The notes: a model not told the origin generated them from the letters alone. Positions 11,314-23,269 are shown, numbered from the stretch's first letter. The stretch is DNA of 64,000 bases from Massospora cicadina (GCA_022478985.1 JAKSZP010009547.1:1-64000); one strand, 5' to 3'. Program-made: numbers and translations.

Positions 11314-11778
11314 TGTTAGTTCTCAGCGTTGGGTCTTGATTCTCGCCGAGTTGGTTTTGCACAGGGTATGAGCCACTGAACAACCAAACCATATGATATG
11401 AAGATCGCCAACTATATAATAACCTTAATGAAATATTTATGGAGCTATCGCCCCTTATTTCCACCTTTTATTATAATATAACTGCAGGTCTTATCTGCGC
11501 TCTCCTTCTTGTAAAAACCTCCAAACCTTTTATCTTCCATCATACTCTTTATAACTCAGATCCTCAGCTGGATGCGTCCTCAGCTTGGTACTCTTCTATT
11601 CTGCTTCCCTTTTTGACTTACTCTCATTTTATTGAATATCGGCATAAATCCTCTCAATTCACTGAATGCCTCATTTCAAAGCGCTTAAATTACCAGTATT
11701 TTTTGATTCCAGCGGATTCCATTCATTCCGCCATATTGACTTAGGGCTTTATCGTCCAGTCATATTAAGATCGCAACA
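11314..11778 (-). repeat. Gy-C-type LTR of the hybrid element
   Basis: It aligns with the Gy-C LTRs (39924-40403 and 46786 onward): shared start TGTTA.TTCTCAGCG, shared TTGCACAGGGTAT and shared ctatcgccccttattt. It ends GCAACA immediately before the TSD copy gaatg. Confidence 0.8.
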
Positions 11779-11783
11779 GAATG

Positions 11784-13471
11784 ATAACTCCCAAATCCGC
11801 TAGAAGGATTTGTCCCCTAGCGGATAAGCTAATTATCATTGGTTCAGAAAGGATAATATGGTCATATTCAAAGTCCCAACACCCAGTTTCCCAAAGGCAC
11901 TTAAAGCAATCAGGATTTTGGAAGCCCCAGGATTTTTGATACAGACAGCAATGCTAATGAATACCTTAGCATGTTAATTTGACATATATCGGGCATGCAA
12001 AGTCTACTAGAGATCAAGAAGAAGTACCCTGAGACTTCCCAAAATCTCAATGCAATGTTTTTCTGAAAGAGGGTTAGCTCTCCCACCAAAGTATAAGGAA
12101 CTATCACCAAAGTAGAAGCGTTAATTCAGAAAGTCAGAGTAATGCTTATCTTGGATATGGGATCACCTATCATCTTGGATCATCCCATCTCATTAAGAAG
12201 ATCCAGCTCACTTCAGACCTTAGATACTTAAGAATACAGCACCGCTGGTTTGAACAACATAAAGGAATCGGTTTCATATCTTCATCTCTGCCAATCCTAG
12301 TTGACAAGTTAGTTTTCTCAGCTCTGCAGTTGCCCTGGACAATAGCCAGTATAATACATTAATTGTACACAGTTTATGATCAAGCAAAAAGTAATCACCA
12401 ATCTGAAATATAGGATATTTATTACAGCTCAACAGTGAAGTTCATCTTTTACTGGATAATAAAGAATCCAATAATAGAAAAAACTTAACTTGTTGAGTAA
12501 CATGTTTATAATTTATCATTACAATATGCTACTTCTGGAAGAAACATGATAATGCTACCTGACTCAGTAGATGCAGTAGAGATAATACCATTACATGCTA
12601 CTAAGGAGGTAAAAAACAAATCAGGAGAACAAAGAGCTGATTTTACCAGTATAACCCTGGTTATACCCCAAACTTCTTGCTACTTATCACTAGTGTCAAT
12701 GCAGTTAGTGATTTATGCCAAGAGTTTTACTAATAATCCTTGACCCAGCTTGGCAGTGGTATATGAAGCTACTACTTAAAAACCTTACTAATTAAGATAT
12801 CTTGGTCAAGAAACATCAAGTGGTCGGGCAAGGTCAATTACATTCAGTTGGTGAGTACAACATGGCTCATTTTATTGTTACTCACCTTAACTCTGGTTTA
12901 CCTGCCAATAGTTTAATTTTCACCATTCCTCAAACGCAAAGCTTTTGATAAGTTAACTCAGGAGGAACTTGGGAAATTTTTATCAACTACTTGAATATTA
13001 TTAAGACGTTTTCTCCATATCAAATGTTGACTATGGTCACTTAAAAGACTGGACAATAGTATCAGCATAGGAGATTTAAACCTAATAAGTTCAAAGCTAT
13101 ATAGAAATAAAAGGTAGAAGATCAAGATCAATCAACTATTAGATGCTAACTTACTTGTGCCCTCCAAAAGTCCATAGTCATCACCACTGATACTTATAAA
13201 GATAAAGGATGGTAGTCAAATAGTAGTGATGGATTGTAGGAAGTTAAAAACCTACAAAGAAGGGCAGCTATACGATATAAAAAAATTAACTTTGCTATGG
13301 TTGACTCTCCAACTCAGATTATTTCTCCACAATGGACCTTGCAAGTATGTATTGGCAGATGTATCTATCACCAGAGGACCAAGAAAAGTGTGCATTAATT
13401 TTCATTAAAGATTTTTAAAACTATCTGGCTCATTTAGGGATTATGAAACACTATAAACTCACTTCAATTGG
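11784..13471 (+). pseudogene. Gypsy element Gy-E, left half: protease and RT start
   Basis: Plus-strand decayed coding sequence. A retropepsin-like LILDMGSP (Thr to Met in the triad) is near 12145-12170. An RT start follows at about 13195-13420: IKDGSQIVVMDCRKL, then in another frame STMDLASMYWQM and LSPEDQEKCA, the region of the first catalytic Asp. The rest of the same RT (LDDI, then the thumb) continues at 31086, after the 17.6-kb Gy-A insertion, whose TSD caatg flanks the break (13472-13476 and 31086-31090). Stops and frameshifts are frequent, and I see no 5' LTR. Similarity is closest to Gy-B and Gy-C in this window. Confidence 0.6.
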
Positions 13472-13476
13472 CAATG

Positions 13477-14326
13477 TGTCATGTTAAATGATATAATAGT
13501 GAGTACTAACCCTAAGGATATTGCTAGGTGAAAGGAGGCCCAGAAGGTGAAGCTTCAGGCCCTCCCTGACCTCAGGCACACACTAGACTAACGCTGGATA
13601 CAAGCCAAATACGCCGAGGTCAGTATTAGTGAAGTGCAGAACGCCCAGCCCCTTTTGTCAGCCCAGGCGTTAAAACGAACTGTTTATTTAATTAACAACA
13701 ATGGTTCTATTTGGTTATTTGAGGAATGAGGGTTTGAAACCCATTCCATTTACAAAACTATGTGTTTGGGTTAGATCCGACTTCGATTGATTACTCAAGT
13801 GAAGTCAGTTTCAGTGTATTCTATCAATTTGGATGGTAATGTTTGCTTATTGGTGAATTGGTGCTTGGGCCCACTTCAGCAAACCCCAAATTTCCCTGAA
13901 TAAGTTTAAATCTGTTTTCCATGACCAATATTCCTTGTTGGTCAACTTTCCTAATAAACCTTTCCCATTTCCCATTTTTTTCTTATGTTATCTCTAGCAA
14001 TCCTGTGTGAAAACCTCTTCATGGAGGTCTCATACTACATTAACCAATCTATTTTAAATGCAATTATATTTTCAACTGGTGCATCATTGGGTCGCCCAGG
14101 CTCCCTCCAACCTGGGACGTTTACCCCTTTTCCCTTTGTGCACTGCATCACTTTTGGTGGGTTGTTTATTATCATGATTGCGCTTCTCTTCTTAAATTAT
14201 TATTGCTTCAGCACCCTCTGCTGGGCTCTACTAACTTTCAAACTAACAGCTGGTTCCCTGGCGTTGGCCTTGCGCATCATGCACTACCACGCTGAGAACT
14301 GGGTATTTATAGACACTCTCCTTACA
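13477..14326 (+). repeat. Gy-A left LTR
   Basis: 850 bp, from TGTCATGTTAAATG to CTCCTTACA. Nearly identical to the right LTR (30233-31085), including a long shared run around 13540-13800. Confidence 0.8.
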
Positions 14327-15414
14327 TTAGTTGATCAACCATTTAATTTTATGTGCATGAACTTTTTCCATGTGGGACTTTTCCAAAGTGTAAACGGTGG
14401 ACACCAGCTGTGGGCTTTGGCTGTGGGCGGCCGCACCCCAGTTTCCCCTTTTCTCAGAAGGTTGGAGAATCTCAGCAGTATTATGGCTGCCTCCAACTGG
14501 AAAGTACCCACCCTTCGTGCTCATACCTGATGGATATGGATGCTTCTTGGTCTGAAAGTCATGATTCCCCATCTTTCCACCGAAATTACCAAATTCAATT
14601 TACATAAATTAGTTTTACTTCAACAGTGCGTTCAGACGATGCTGGTGGAATTGGCGCAGATGGGCCTGGGGGTGCTGGCCTTGGATAACATTGGTCATTC
14701 CATTGCGGTTTGGGATTAGGGTCGTTCACATTTAAAAAAGCGTTCTTTTATGATAAGCATATCCAAATCTCTGAACCGTTTCTTGGCTTTTATGGCCTGG
14801 ATGAGAACCTTATTTCAGTATATCAAATAGCCCCTGAGAACCCTCGTTTGACCTCTACCATGATCCTTGGCACTCAGGAAGTGGAGAAAGAACTTCGTTT
14901 TAAATATGATAAAGTATATGCGCCTGCAGAAGGCATGGTGAGGTATGTGGCCTCAGTAGTAAGAGTGGAAAACTATCCTCCCCCTTCTATGATTCCAAAA
15001 CATACCCTGATGGTGTGATAAAGCTGTTGAATTTCTAATGAAGTGTTGGCGTTTTATGCATTATATATAGATCATTCTGGGTATTTTCTACTGACAGCTA
15101 TCCTTTCCTCCCCTTTAGGGAAAACCAGCACCACTATTCTGGTGGATATTGGCGCCACTGAAAACTTTATGGACCAGAGACTAGCCGACTACATTGGGCT
15201 GAGTTACTTGCCTGGTGGTATGGTTAGGGGAGGAGCGTCCCAAGGTATTCCCACTCTGAAGATCATTGGGACAGTGGACTATCAGGTTGGCAAATACCAC
15301 TTGTCTGATCACTTCCAAGCTATCAAAACCTCTTATATCCTAAAATTTTGGGTGTGGAGTGGTGGCGGAAGTTTGACGTTAGAACTAACTAGAAAGAAAA
15401 TACCCTATCCCTAA
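14327..15414 (+). pseudogene. Gy-A interior 1: gag-like region and protease
   Basis: The gag-like part (about 14600-15018; ALDNIGHSIAVWD, then YQIAPENPRLTS and YDKVYAPAEGMV) is colinear with the second copy at 17656-18070. It is short, about 150 codons, and I see neither a capsid signature nor a CCHC knuckle. The protease (15043-15414) has ILVDIGATENFMDQ; the usual DTG is DIG here, while the second copy keeps DTG. GGASQGIPTLKIIGT follows in both copies. Stops separate gag and protease frames. Upstream (14327-14600) is the leader, with no clear primer-binding site. Confidence 0.6.
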
Positions 15415-15446
15415 CATTAAAGAATGGTTGCACAATAGTTGTTTCT

Positions 15447-16575
15447 TTGTCTGAGGCTGATGCTCAGGGCGACTTGCCCTACAGGTCCCACCTTCACACC
15501 CTTATACTTGACTCTATGCTGAAGCCCACTGTGGTGGTTCCCCTACCTTCTTGTTTGGAGGGTTTGGAATCTTCCTTTAATGCAGCTTCAGCTGATGCAC
15601 TACCTGATCATTCTGAGTACAACTGTGACCTCAAACTCATTGTGGATCTGGTGCATATCTCTTCCCCCATTTACCCCTTGAGCATCTGGGAGGAAGAGGC
15701 GTTAGATGTGTGGGTGAAGGAGCAGTTAGTCATAGGCGCGTTTTTTCAGCTTACCTCCCCTGTTTGCTCACCACTTCTCTTTGTTGAGAAGGCTGATGGT
15801 ACTCTACGCCCATGTTTAGACTATGGGAACCTCAACAATGTTACTGTACCAGATCTCCATCCCATCCCTTTGAATTCTCAGATTGCGCGCTATGTGGATA
15901 AGGCTAAGGTCTTTTCCAAGCTTGATTGCCTCAATGCGTTCAATCAGATTCAGATAAAAAAGGGACAAGAGTGGTTAACCGCCTTCCATACCAGAAAAGG
16001 GATCTTCCAGTTTCGGGTCATGCCCTTTGGGCTTAAGAATGCCCCTGCTATATTTCAATGCCACATTGATGCAGCGGGTGAATTGATAGAGGTATGTGTG
16101 GTTTCCTACATGGATGATATACTGGTGTTTTCCCCTGATAAGGAGTCCCATGCAGTACATCTTTGGCAAGTAGTGGAGAGGTTAAAGGCAGCCAGCCTTA
16201 CGCTGAAGATTAGCAAGTGTGAATTTTTCAAGTCCCAGGCCGTTTTTCTGGGCAACTTCATGTTTGACCAAGGACACATGATAACTAAGAAAAGGAGGAG
16301 CTATTCGTGAGTGGCCCACCCCCACCTCAGTAAAGGAATAGAGGAGCTTTTCTGGGGACGTGTATGTTCCTCAAGAAGTTCACACTCAATCTTTCTGAGT
16401 TGGCAGCACCCTTATATAAGGCTAGTGGTGCCAAGGTGCTTCAGTGGTCCCCTGTTATGGAGGATGCTTTCCAAGCAGTGAAGTGCACCCTGTTGTATAC
16501 ATCTGTTCTTCGTCATGTCGACCTTTCAAAGGAGTTCATTGTGTCTACTGATGCCTCCAACTTTGCCATAGAAGC
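15447..16575 (+). pseudogene. Gy-A interior 1: reverse transcriptase and truncated RNase H
   Basis: A frame of 287 codons (15447-16310) holds a nearly complete chromoviral RT: LRPCLDYGNLN, FSKLDCLNAFNQI (first Asp block), MPFGLKNAPAIFQ and YMDDILVFS, the catalytic YxDD, all present. After a stop, a second frame (16364-16575) reads the connection domain (LSELAAPLYK) and the start of RNase H, FIVSTDASNFAI, where homology ends abruptly at the TG of the middle LTR. RNase H C-terminus, integrase and chromodomain are lost in this copy, so it could not have moved alone. The RT is better preserved than in the second copy. Confidence 0.8.
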
Positions 16576-17422
16576 TGTCATGGTCAAACAACTTGATAGT
16601 GGGAACCAATGCCAAGGATAAGGCTGAATGACAGGAGGCCCAGAAGGTAAAACTTCAGTCTCTTCCTGATTTTAAGCACATATTAGACCAACGCTGGGCA
16701 CAAGCCCAATATGCCCTGGTTGGTACTAATGAATTTCAAAACGCCCAGCCCCTTGTGTCATCCCAAGCATTAAAACGGATGATCTATGTAACAAATGAAG
16801 ATAATTCAATTCAATTAATTGGTGAACGGGGTTTTGAGACCTGTTCAAGTTACAAAATTATGAGTTCAGGTAGGATACAGCTGCAATCAATCACTCAAGT
16901 GAAGGCAATTTTGGTGTATTTGACCAAATTGGATGAGATCATTTGCCTGTTGAAGCGTCAAGGCTTGGGCCCACTACTGCATACCCATAATTACCCCAAC
17001 TTAGCTTAAATATGTTTTCACGACCAACTCTCCTTGTTGGTCGACTTTACCAATAATAATTCCCCCTTTTACTCTTTATTATATGTTATTTTTGACAATC
17101 CTGTGGGCGGACCCTTTTGAGGAGGTCTCGCGCCACATTGACCAAACCATTTTGAACACAATGATATTATCCCCTAGTGCACCGTTGGTTCGTCCTGGTA
17201 CCCTTCAACCTAGGACGTTTACCCCTTTTCCCTTTGTGCACTGCATTGCTTTTAGTGAGTTGTTTATTATCATGATTGCACTTCTTTCTTAAGTATAATT
17301 TCTTCAGCACCCTCTGCTTGGCTCTATTAACTTTTGAACTAACGGCCGTTTCCCTGGCATTGGCATTGTGCACTGTGCACTACCACACTGGGAACTGGAG
17401 AGCTATAGATACTCTCCTAACA
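16576..17422 (+). repeat. Gy-A middle LTR
   Basis: 847 bp, TGTCATGGTCAAAC to CTCCTAACA. Colinear with the outer LTRs but with many more substitutions. It starts exactly where the RNase H homology of interior 1 stops. Confidence 0.8.
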
Positions 17423-18426
17423 TTAGTCAACCAACCTCCTAAAATTATGTGCACAAACTTTTTCCGTGTGGGACTTTTCTGAAGGGTAAGCAGTTTGCGC
17501 TGGCTGAGGGCCTCAGCTGTTGTCAGTTGCACCGCTGTTTTCTCTTTTTCCCGATCATTGGAGCAACTCAGCATTATTATGGTTGCCCCCAACTGGAAAA
17601 CATCCACCCTTCATGCCCATACCTGGTGTATATGGAGTTTCAAGGTCCATAAGTTGTGATTCCCCAACTTTCCACCAAAATTACCAATTTCAATATTACT
17701 AAACTGGGTTTAATTCAACAGCGCATTCAGACAATGCCAGCGGAATTGGAGCAGATGGCCATGAGGGTGTTGGCCTTGGATAACGTCAGACTTTCCATTG
17801 CTGTTATGGGAATAGGGTCATTCTCGTCTAAAAATGCGTTCTATAATGAAAACACCATGTATACCTCTGAACAATATTTGCTCTCTCATGGCTCAAAGAA
17901 GGATCCTATTCCTGTGTACCAAATCACCCAAGAAAATCCCCGTTTGACCTCTTCCATGATTCGCCGCACTCAGGAAATTGAAAAGGAACTTTGCTTACAA
18001 TACGAAAATGTTTATGCCCCTACTGAAGAGATGGTGGGATATGTGGCCTCAGTAGTAAGAGTGGCCAAGTCTCCTCTCCATTGTTCAATTCAAAATCATA
18101 CCAGGGTGACATGTTACTGCCAAATGAAGAGTTTGGTGGTAATTTACTGGCGTTTTCAGCTTCAAAATAAAGATCATTCTGGGTATTTTCTACTGACTAC
18201 TATCCTTTCCTCCCCTTTAAGGAAATTTAGAACCACTATTCTGGTGGATACTGGTGCCATGAAAAACTTTATGGACCTGAGTCTAGACGACTACCTTGAG
18301 CTGCATTACTTGCCTGGTGGTATGTTTAGGGGAGGGGCGTCCCAAGGTATTCCCACTCTGAAGATCATTGGGACAGTGGACTACCAGGTTGTCAAATACA
18401 CTTGTCAATCACTTCCAAGCTATTAA
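17423..18426 (+). pseudogene. Gy-A interior 2: gag-like region and protease
   Basis: One open frame of 256 codons (17656-18426) joins a gag-like segment to a retropepsin. The N-terminal part has LGLIQQRIQTMPAELEQMAM, which may form a short coiled coil; YQITQENPRLTS and YENVYAPTEEMV follow. The protease has ILVDTGAMKNFMD, with the catalytic DTG kept. As in interior 1 there is no zinc knuckle and no obvious capsid, so gag is either highly diverged or was deleted before both copies arose. A frameshift near 18410 separates it from the protease end and RT. Confidence 0.65.
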
Positions 18427-19029
18427 AAACCTCCTGTACCCTTTCATTTTGGGTGTGGAGTGGTGGCGGAAGTTTGAAATTAGTACCAACTTGATAGAGA
18501 ATAACCTATCCCTAACAGTACAGAATGGTCGCACACTTGTTGTTCCTTTTCATGAGGCTGACGCTCAGGGCGACTTTCCCCACTGGCCCCACCTTCTCAC
18601 ACTTAGCCTTGCCTCTATGCTGAAGCCTACTGTGGTGGTTCCCCTACCTTCTTGTTTGGAGTGTTTGGAATCTTCCCTTGATGAAGCTTCAGCTGATGCA
18701 CTACCTGATCATTCCAAGTACAACTGTGACTTCAAACTCATTGTGGATCTGGTGCATATCTCTTCCCCCAATTACCCATTGACTGTCTGGGAAGATGAGG
18801 CGTTAATAGTGTGGGTGATGGAACAGTTAGCCAAAGGTGCGATTTTTAGCGTACATCCCCTGTATGCTCTCCACTTCTCTTTTTGAGAAGTCTGATGGTG
18901 CTCTGCGCCCATATTTGGACTATGGGAAATTTAACAACGTCACTGTACCAGATTTACATCCCATCCCTTTGGACTTCCAGATTGCACGCTATGTGGAGAA
19001 GGCTAAGGTCTTTTCCAAGCTTGATTGCC
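18368..19029 (+). pseudogene. Gy-A interior 2: RT N-terminus up to the Gy-B insertion
   Basis: The frame at 18368-18886 reads GVEWWRKF (protease to RT linker) and a proline-rich connector; a second frame (18883-19029) reads LRPYLDYGKFNNVTV and FSKLDCL, where it is cut by Gy-B at 19030. The RT continues in frame-compatible homology from 27591. Stops and one frameshift are present. Confidence 0.75.
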
Positions 19030-20215
19030 TGTAAAAATTTACTCTTGGTTGATTATCAGTCATCAACCAGTAACCTTTTTACTGCACAGTTTCATTTCCT
19101 TGTGCACCTCACGTTGTATATAAAGCATTATCCTATAATAGTATGGAGACTATTATCTGTAGTTGAGTTCAAACTATTATTAGGCCAACGCTTTGGCCAG
19201 TACTTCTGATTGATACTCCAAGTTGTACTTGTAGGCATTTATTCCCTAGATTACTGTCCACCCGATCTTCGTCAATATCTCCTGATGACAGTCTCTTTTT
19301 TAGCACTAGGTGGTCCCCTGATGACAGTCTCTTTTGGCCCAACACACAGTCATCAGCTATCCCTGATTTGTGGTTCTCTTCATCTCTAGATCCCCAATTG
19401 GATCTCTACTCTTCTCTTCTGAGAGTCTTCTAATTATTGCCTTCTGCAATAATATCCTAGATATGGAACGTCACAATGAAAGTTGATACTCTAATTATAC
19501 ATCAAATCAACAATATTACTAGTAATATTAATAATAATACTTTCATGTCTGTTAATCTGTGTTTTTCAATGTTTTTATTATAGTGAATTTTAGGGAATTA
19601 TATAGTGGGGGATTTGGCCATCTAACCTTGGTTGACACCTCTTCGATGAAATGGCAGCTGTTACCATTGAATCACCCTTCCTTGTCTCAGGAGTGATGGT
19701 CTTCCCCATCCTGGCTAGTATTCCATCATTGGACATCCTCAAGACCTCAAATAGAAAGAGTGGGAAAACGTGTCCCCAACGTTTTCCTCTCACTCCAAGC
19801 GAACCAACCATAATTGGCTAGCGACCTGCTTAGGTAATGGGACTTTTATACCCATTATGGAAGTTCACTTCACCAACCAATTGATTTGCTAGTTGCAGGC
19901 TGCATCACTCTCCTCGCAACTCGCTAACCATTCCCAATCAGGTGGTGATGAAACCTGACTGATCCCAATTGGTACACCTGATAGTTATTCACTATCAGAT
20001 GCCTCTATTTCGTCAGCCACTCCGCCCAATGAGATATTAGGTATTCATCCAGATTGATCTTAATGGATATGACCAGGCAATATCCCAAAATCCCCCAAAC
20101 ATAGTTCCTCCAAAATTTGGGCCAACCAATTTCTGATTCACTTCGCCTTAGGGAATTTTCCCCTAGCGACATCAGGTAATCTAGAAAACTGGGAATATGG
20201 GCAAAAATCCCAACA
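19030..20215 (-). repeat. Gy-B 3' LTR
   Basis: 1,186 bp; aligned throughout with 26431-27585 with about one difference in eight bases by eye. It holds a short internal duplication near 19280-19335 (cctgatgacagtctcttt twice) that the other LTR lacks. Confidence 0.85.
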
Positions 20216-20992
20216 CATCCCCCTCTTGCCTAGATTTCCAGCATGAAAAGGACCAGGGCATGAGAACACCGCTTTGGACACCTGGTCAAATACTTCATGG
20301 GTTCAAGTGAAGTACACTCGTCAATACTCAACGCTGCTTGGGACAACCTTCAGCATATAGCGTTCCTCTTCTTCCTCCTCGCTACTGCCTTCTCAGAGCG
20401 CGGTCCCCACAACCTTCTGCCATGCCGGGCTGATCAATTTACTTTGTGATGATATTAGTCCTGGGATCTGGTTTTCCCCCTGTCAGGGTATATGACCCAC
20501 TGTCATATTCAGGATTCTTGGTCCGGCGTGCTTGATTTCCTGATTCTCTCCTCATCCTAGACAGGATACTCTTGCCATTGATGTTCATTTCATGGCTTGA
20601 TTAGGAATACTTATTTCTATTCGCCCTCATTATTATTCTCATAACCTCTTAGCTGTAAGTCATTCTTAATTCTTCCCTTGGAAAGCTTATCTCATTAATT
20701 TTGAGATTAATTTCCCCAAAAGTGGAGCCTAATGGATTATAGAGTGCATAGTGTTTACTTCTATATAAGTCCAACATCCCCCTCTAGTCCTGCTCATATG
20801 TCAAATTCAGAGTCTCGCTACTAGCAGCTTCTTAACAGTCTGTCAGATCCAGAACTCCGCCTCTTCCAGCAGATAAGTTGGAATACTTGACAGAACCTCT
20901 TCTATTGTCCTTCCAGGACTCATACGCCTAGTCTGGCACAAGTGGCTAGTCCTTCCATCGAATTACTGGAAATGGTAACCAATCCCTCCTAA

Positions 20993-21547
20993 ACCAGTCT
21001 GGCAATCGTTTTGAACAACTCTCAGCTGACCCTTCCTTTACAGTCAATTCCTGAGTTGGACTTCAAAACCCTTCCAGATTTGGCTTCTTTTTCTGATACT
21101 CTGAACATCATCGTCAATGCTCTAGAGATCATGCCAATCACTCTGGATCATTCATTCTTGGCTTGGTCGGACTTGCTTCCTGAGTTCCTCTTCAAACTTG
21201 GAAAATGATACAAACCCACTGTACTGGTTTCTGAGCTCTCAATTGGGAACAGCATACACTTTGAGCTCCCCTACGCTGAACTCTGGGCCCAAGTCACCGA
21301 GGCTTTGACATTAGTGCTGAATTCCTCTGATCTGGACAACCTTCTGGATCAGGATAATGCCGCTTATGCTCTTCACTTTGCTGGCCAAGTTCTTCAAATT
21401 TGGTTAATGAAGCTTCCAGCCTTTCCTGGCTTCCACTGGTCATTCAGCTTTAGCTTCCATGAAGCCTGTAGTCATCATTTGATGGATGCAATCACTTTCT
21501 GCACAACTACCTCTTCTCCGGAGCTTCTCATCACTATCTTCCATTGA
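20993..21547 (+). CDS. Antisense open frame between Gy-B integrase and 3' LTR
   Basis: On the plus strand, opposite to all Gy-B coding, a frame runs about 185 codons with one internal TGA (21206-21208). It starts after a TAA at 20990-20992 (first ATG 21011) and ends at 21547. The predicted protein is rich in Leu, Ser and Asp, with segments such as PELDFKTLPDLASFSDTL and DLDNLLDQDNAAYAL, and looks amphipathic and helical rather than random. Further plus-strand frames lie upstream (20850-20990) and downstream (21673-21933). I recognise no family. Some plant Gypsy lineages carry antisense frames at this place, and retroelements can also capture host gene pieces; either could apply. Whether it is expressed is unknown. 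Confidence 0.35.
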
Positions 21548-22076
21548 TGGCATTAATTGGGGGCATGATTTGATAGCCCCCATCAAGTATTCCTTCTTCG
21601 CTGCCAGCTCATATGTCCAGTGTCCTTGATGAAGCCCGTTGGTAGGCGCTTAAGACAAATCTTCCAGCTCCAGTGCCTTTACAGAATTACTTGGGGTTAT
21701 TCGCCAATTGCCTCTTTCTCTATTGCTGTTTTCCTCCCCGCTCTAGGGTTTCGAAATTGGCATCTTCTGAAATATCAATTTCCCTTCCCCTAGTCGCGTT
21801 TTCTCAGGGCTCGGCGTCCACTCAACCAACATGGTTTCATGTAGGTCTCACCCTTGACAGTGTACAATCGCATATCAATTTCAACAGGCTGTTTCTTCCT
21901 ACCGCAATCCATCCTCCCTCCCCCAAGAAGTGACATAGGCGGAATCATCTCCATACTGCGGATGACCAATAAATATAAAAATTATAAAAATATATTGGCT
22001 TTTTTTCTATGCATTTTAAAATCTTTTTTTCCAATATCCTTTCACAATTTTATATCTTTATTCTTCATTTTTCCTA

Positions 22077-22277
22077 TGGGAATTAACCTTATATGAGTTC
22101 AAAGGTCCATCTTATCCCCCAAACTGGGTCCTGGGTACTTAAACCTACTAGTTTTCCATGGTTCAGAGGTCCTTTTTTCAGACTTACCATCTGGATTGAT
22201 TCAGAGTTCCTAATTTCAGACTTGACCTAATCATCAGGACATGACCACTTAATGGTTCATTGGTCCTTTGGGAACTC
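22077..22277. repeat. Direct repeat left of the Gy-B pol block
   Basis: About 200 bp, matched by 25313-25520 in the same orientation. Shared landmarks are ctgggt.ctgggtacttaaacct, ccatggttca and aatggttcaxxggtcc. The pair flanks integrase to RT. Confidence 0.6.
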
Positions 22278-22459
22278 TTTTATTTTTTTCTTTGATCCAA
22301 CGCTTTAGATACTTAGCGTGAATTTGATTACTATTCTTCCATCTAAGATTCTTGATGGAGTAAGCATCAGTTGCCGTCTTGGCAATTACTTTGAATGGAC
22401 CCAACCACAACACATCCAACTTGTTTCTTCATTTGAAACCATGTGTATCACAATAGGCG

Positions 22460-23260
22460 ACTCTTTCTCCTAATCAATATTCTTTCAGTGCCAGTCAGTT
22501 CTTATCATCTGTCAATTTCACTCATAAAGTTTTCTCTAAAGTTGTATCAAATGCTTGCGATTGCATATTGATCAGGATACTCATCAGTTGGTTCAAGTAT
22601 TGTTTGGTACTCATCCTCAACTTAGGTTCTACTACCAAATATAATATTAGTGGCAACGCAGACTTCCTCCCATATAGTAATTTAAATGGCATCTTTCCCG
22701 GCACCATATGATGACTAATGTTGTAGGCGAACATCACCAAACTCAGGTATGTTCCCCATGCGGAAGTTCTCCCTGCGACTAGCTTCCTCAGCGTTGTGGC
22801 CAGCATCCAATTGACCCGTTCTACAGTCCGTTCATCTCCAGCTGGTATGGTACTAAAAACTCCTTGGATATCCATTATTTTGTTTAGCCTTGGTATCACA
22901 TGAGATGTGAAGTTGGTCCCATTATCTCTCAATAGGCCTTGTGGACATCCATGCCAGTAAACTAATTAATCCAGGATGAATCTTGCAGTACTGGTAGCGT
23001 CAACTCTGGTTAGGGCTTTCGTTTTAACCCATCTCATCAGATGGTCTATGGCTACTATCATGTACTTGACTCCTCCTGTGCTCATCGCCAGCGGTCCCAT
23101 CATGTTGATGGATACCATGTGCCGGGTGAATCCAGGGTGTACCAGTCAGTATCCAGTTGTATTCTTGTGTGGTTTATGCAGCTGGCATTCCATGCAACAA
23201 GCCAGATGATCTGCGACATCATAGTTAATTGATTCCCAGAAACAATACTGGCGAATATGG
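22460..23260 (-). pseudogene. Gy-B integrase
   Basis: Minus-strand frames give an integrase. A zinc-binding N-terminus reads FWESINYDVADHLACCMEC near 23240-23180, with the paired Cys of the HHCC motif. The core follows: HLIRWV near 23045, then RDNGTNFTSHV (22930-22900), with the second catalytic Asp, and ERTVERVN near 22830, in the place of the catalytic Glu block. AYNISHHMVPGKMPFKLLYG and a C-terminal tail end near 22520. Two or more stops or frameshifts separate the parts. Gy-C has the same arrangement, so the two are sister families. The usual role is to insert the cDNA; this copy cannot be translated whole. Confidence 0.75.
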
Positions 23261-23269
23261 TCAGTTGTT

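Larger units (their letters stand above)
10114..11778 (-). mobile_element. Non-autonomous LTR element with two unlike LTRs
   Basis: A 1,665-bp unit lies inside a perfect 5-bp TSD, gaatg (10109-10113 and 11779-11783), and begins TG and ends CA. In its own (minus) orientation the parts are: a Gy-C-type LTR (11778-11314), a primer-binding site and 193-bp core nearly the same as the core of Nona-D (48028-48219), a polypurine tract (AAGTGGAGGGAAA, minus strand) and a Nona-D-type LTR (11120-10114). The two LTRs differ in length (465 and 1,007 bp) and do not align by eye. It encodes nothing recognisable. A normal retroelement inserts with identical LTRs, so this is best read as a hybrid made during reverse transcription or by recombination between Gy-C and Nona-D copies before insertion. 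Confidence 0.75.

Noticed and set aside
13985..14530. Plus-strand frame of 181 codons with hydrophobic stretches
   Set aside because: Most of it lies in the Gy-A LTR and repeats in the other LTRs (17083-17292, 30678-31091) with different reading lengths; not a conserved protein.
22976..23232. Plus-strand frames inside Gy-B
   Set aside because: They lie over the integrase zinc domain and core read on the minus strand; no independent support, unlike the antisense frame at 20993-21547.
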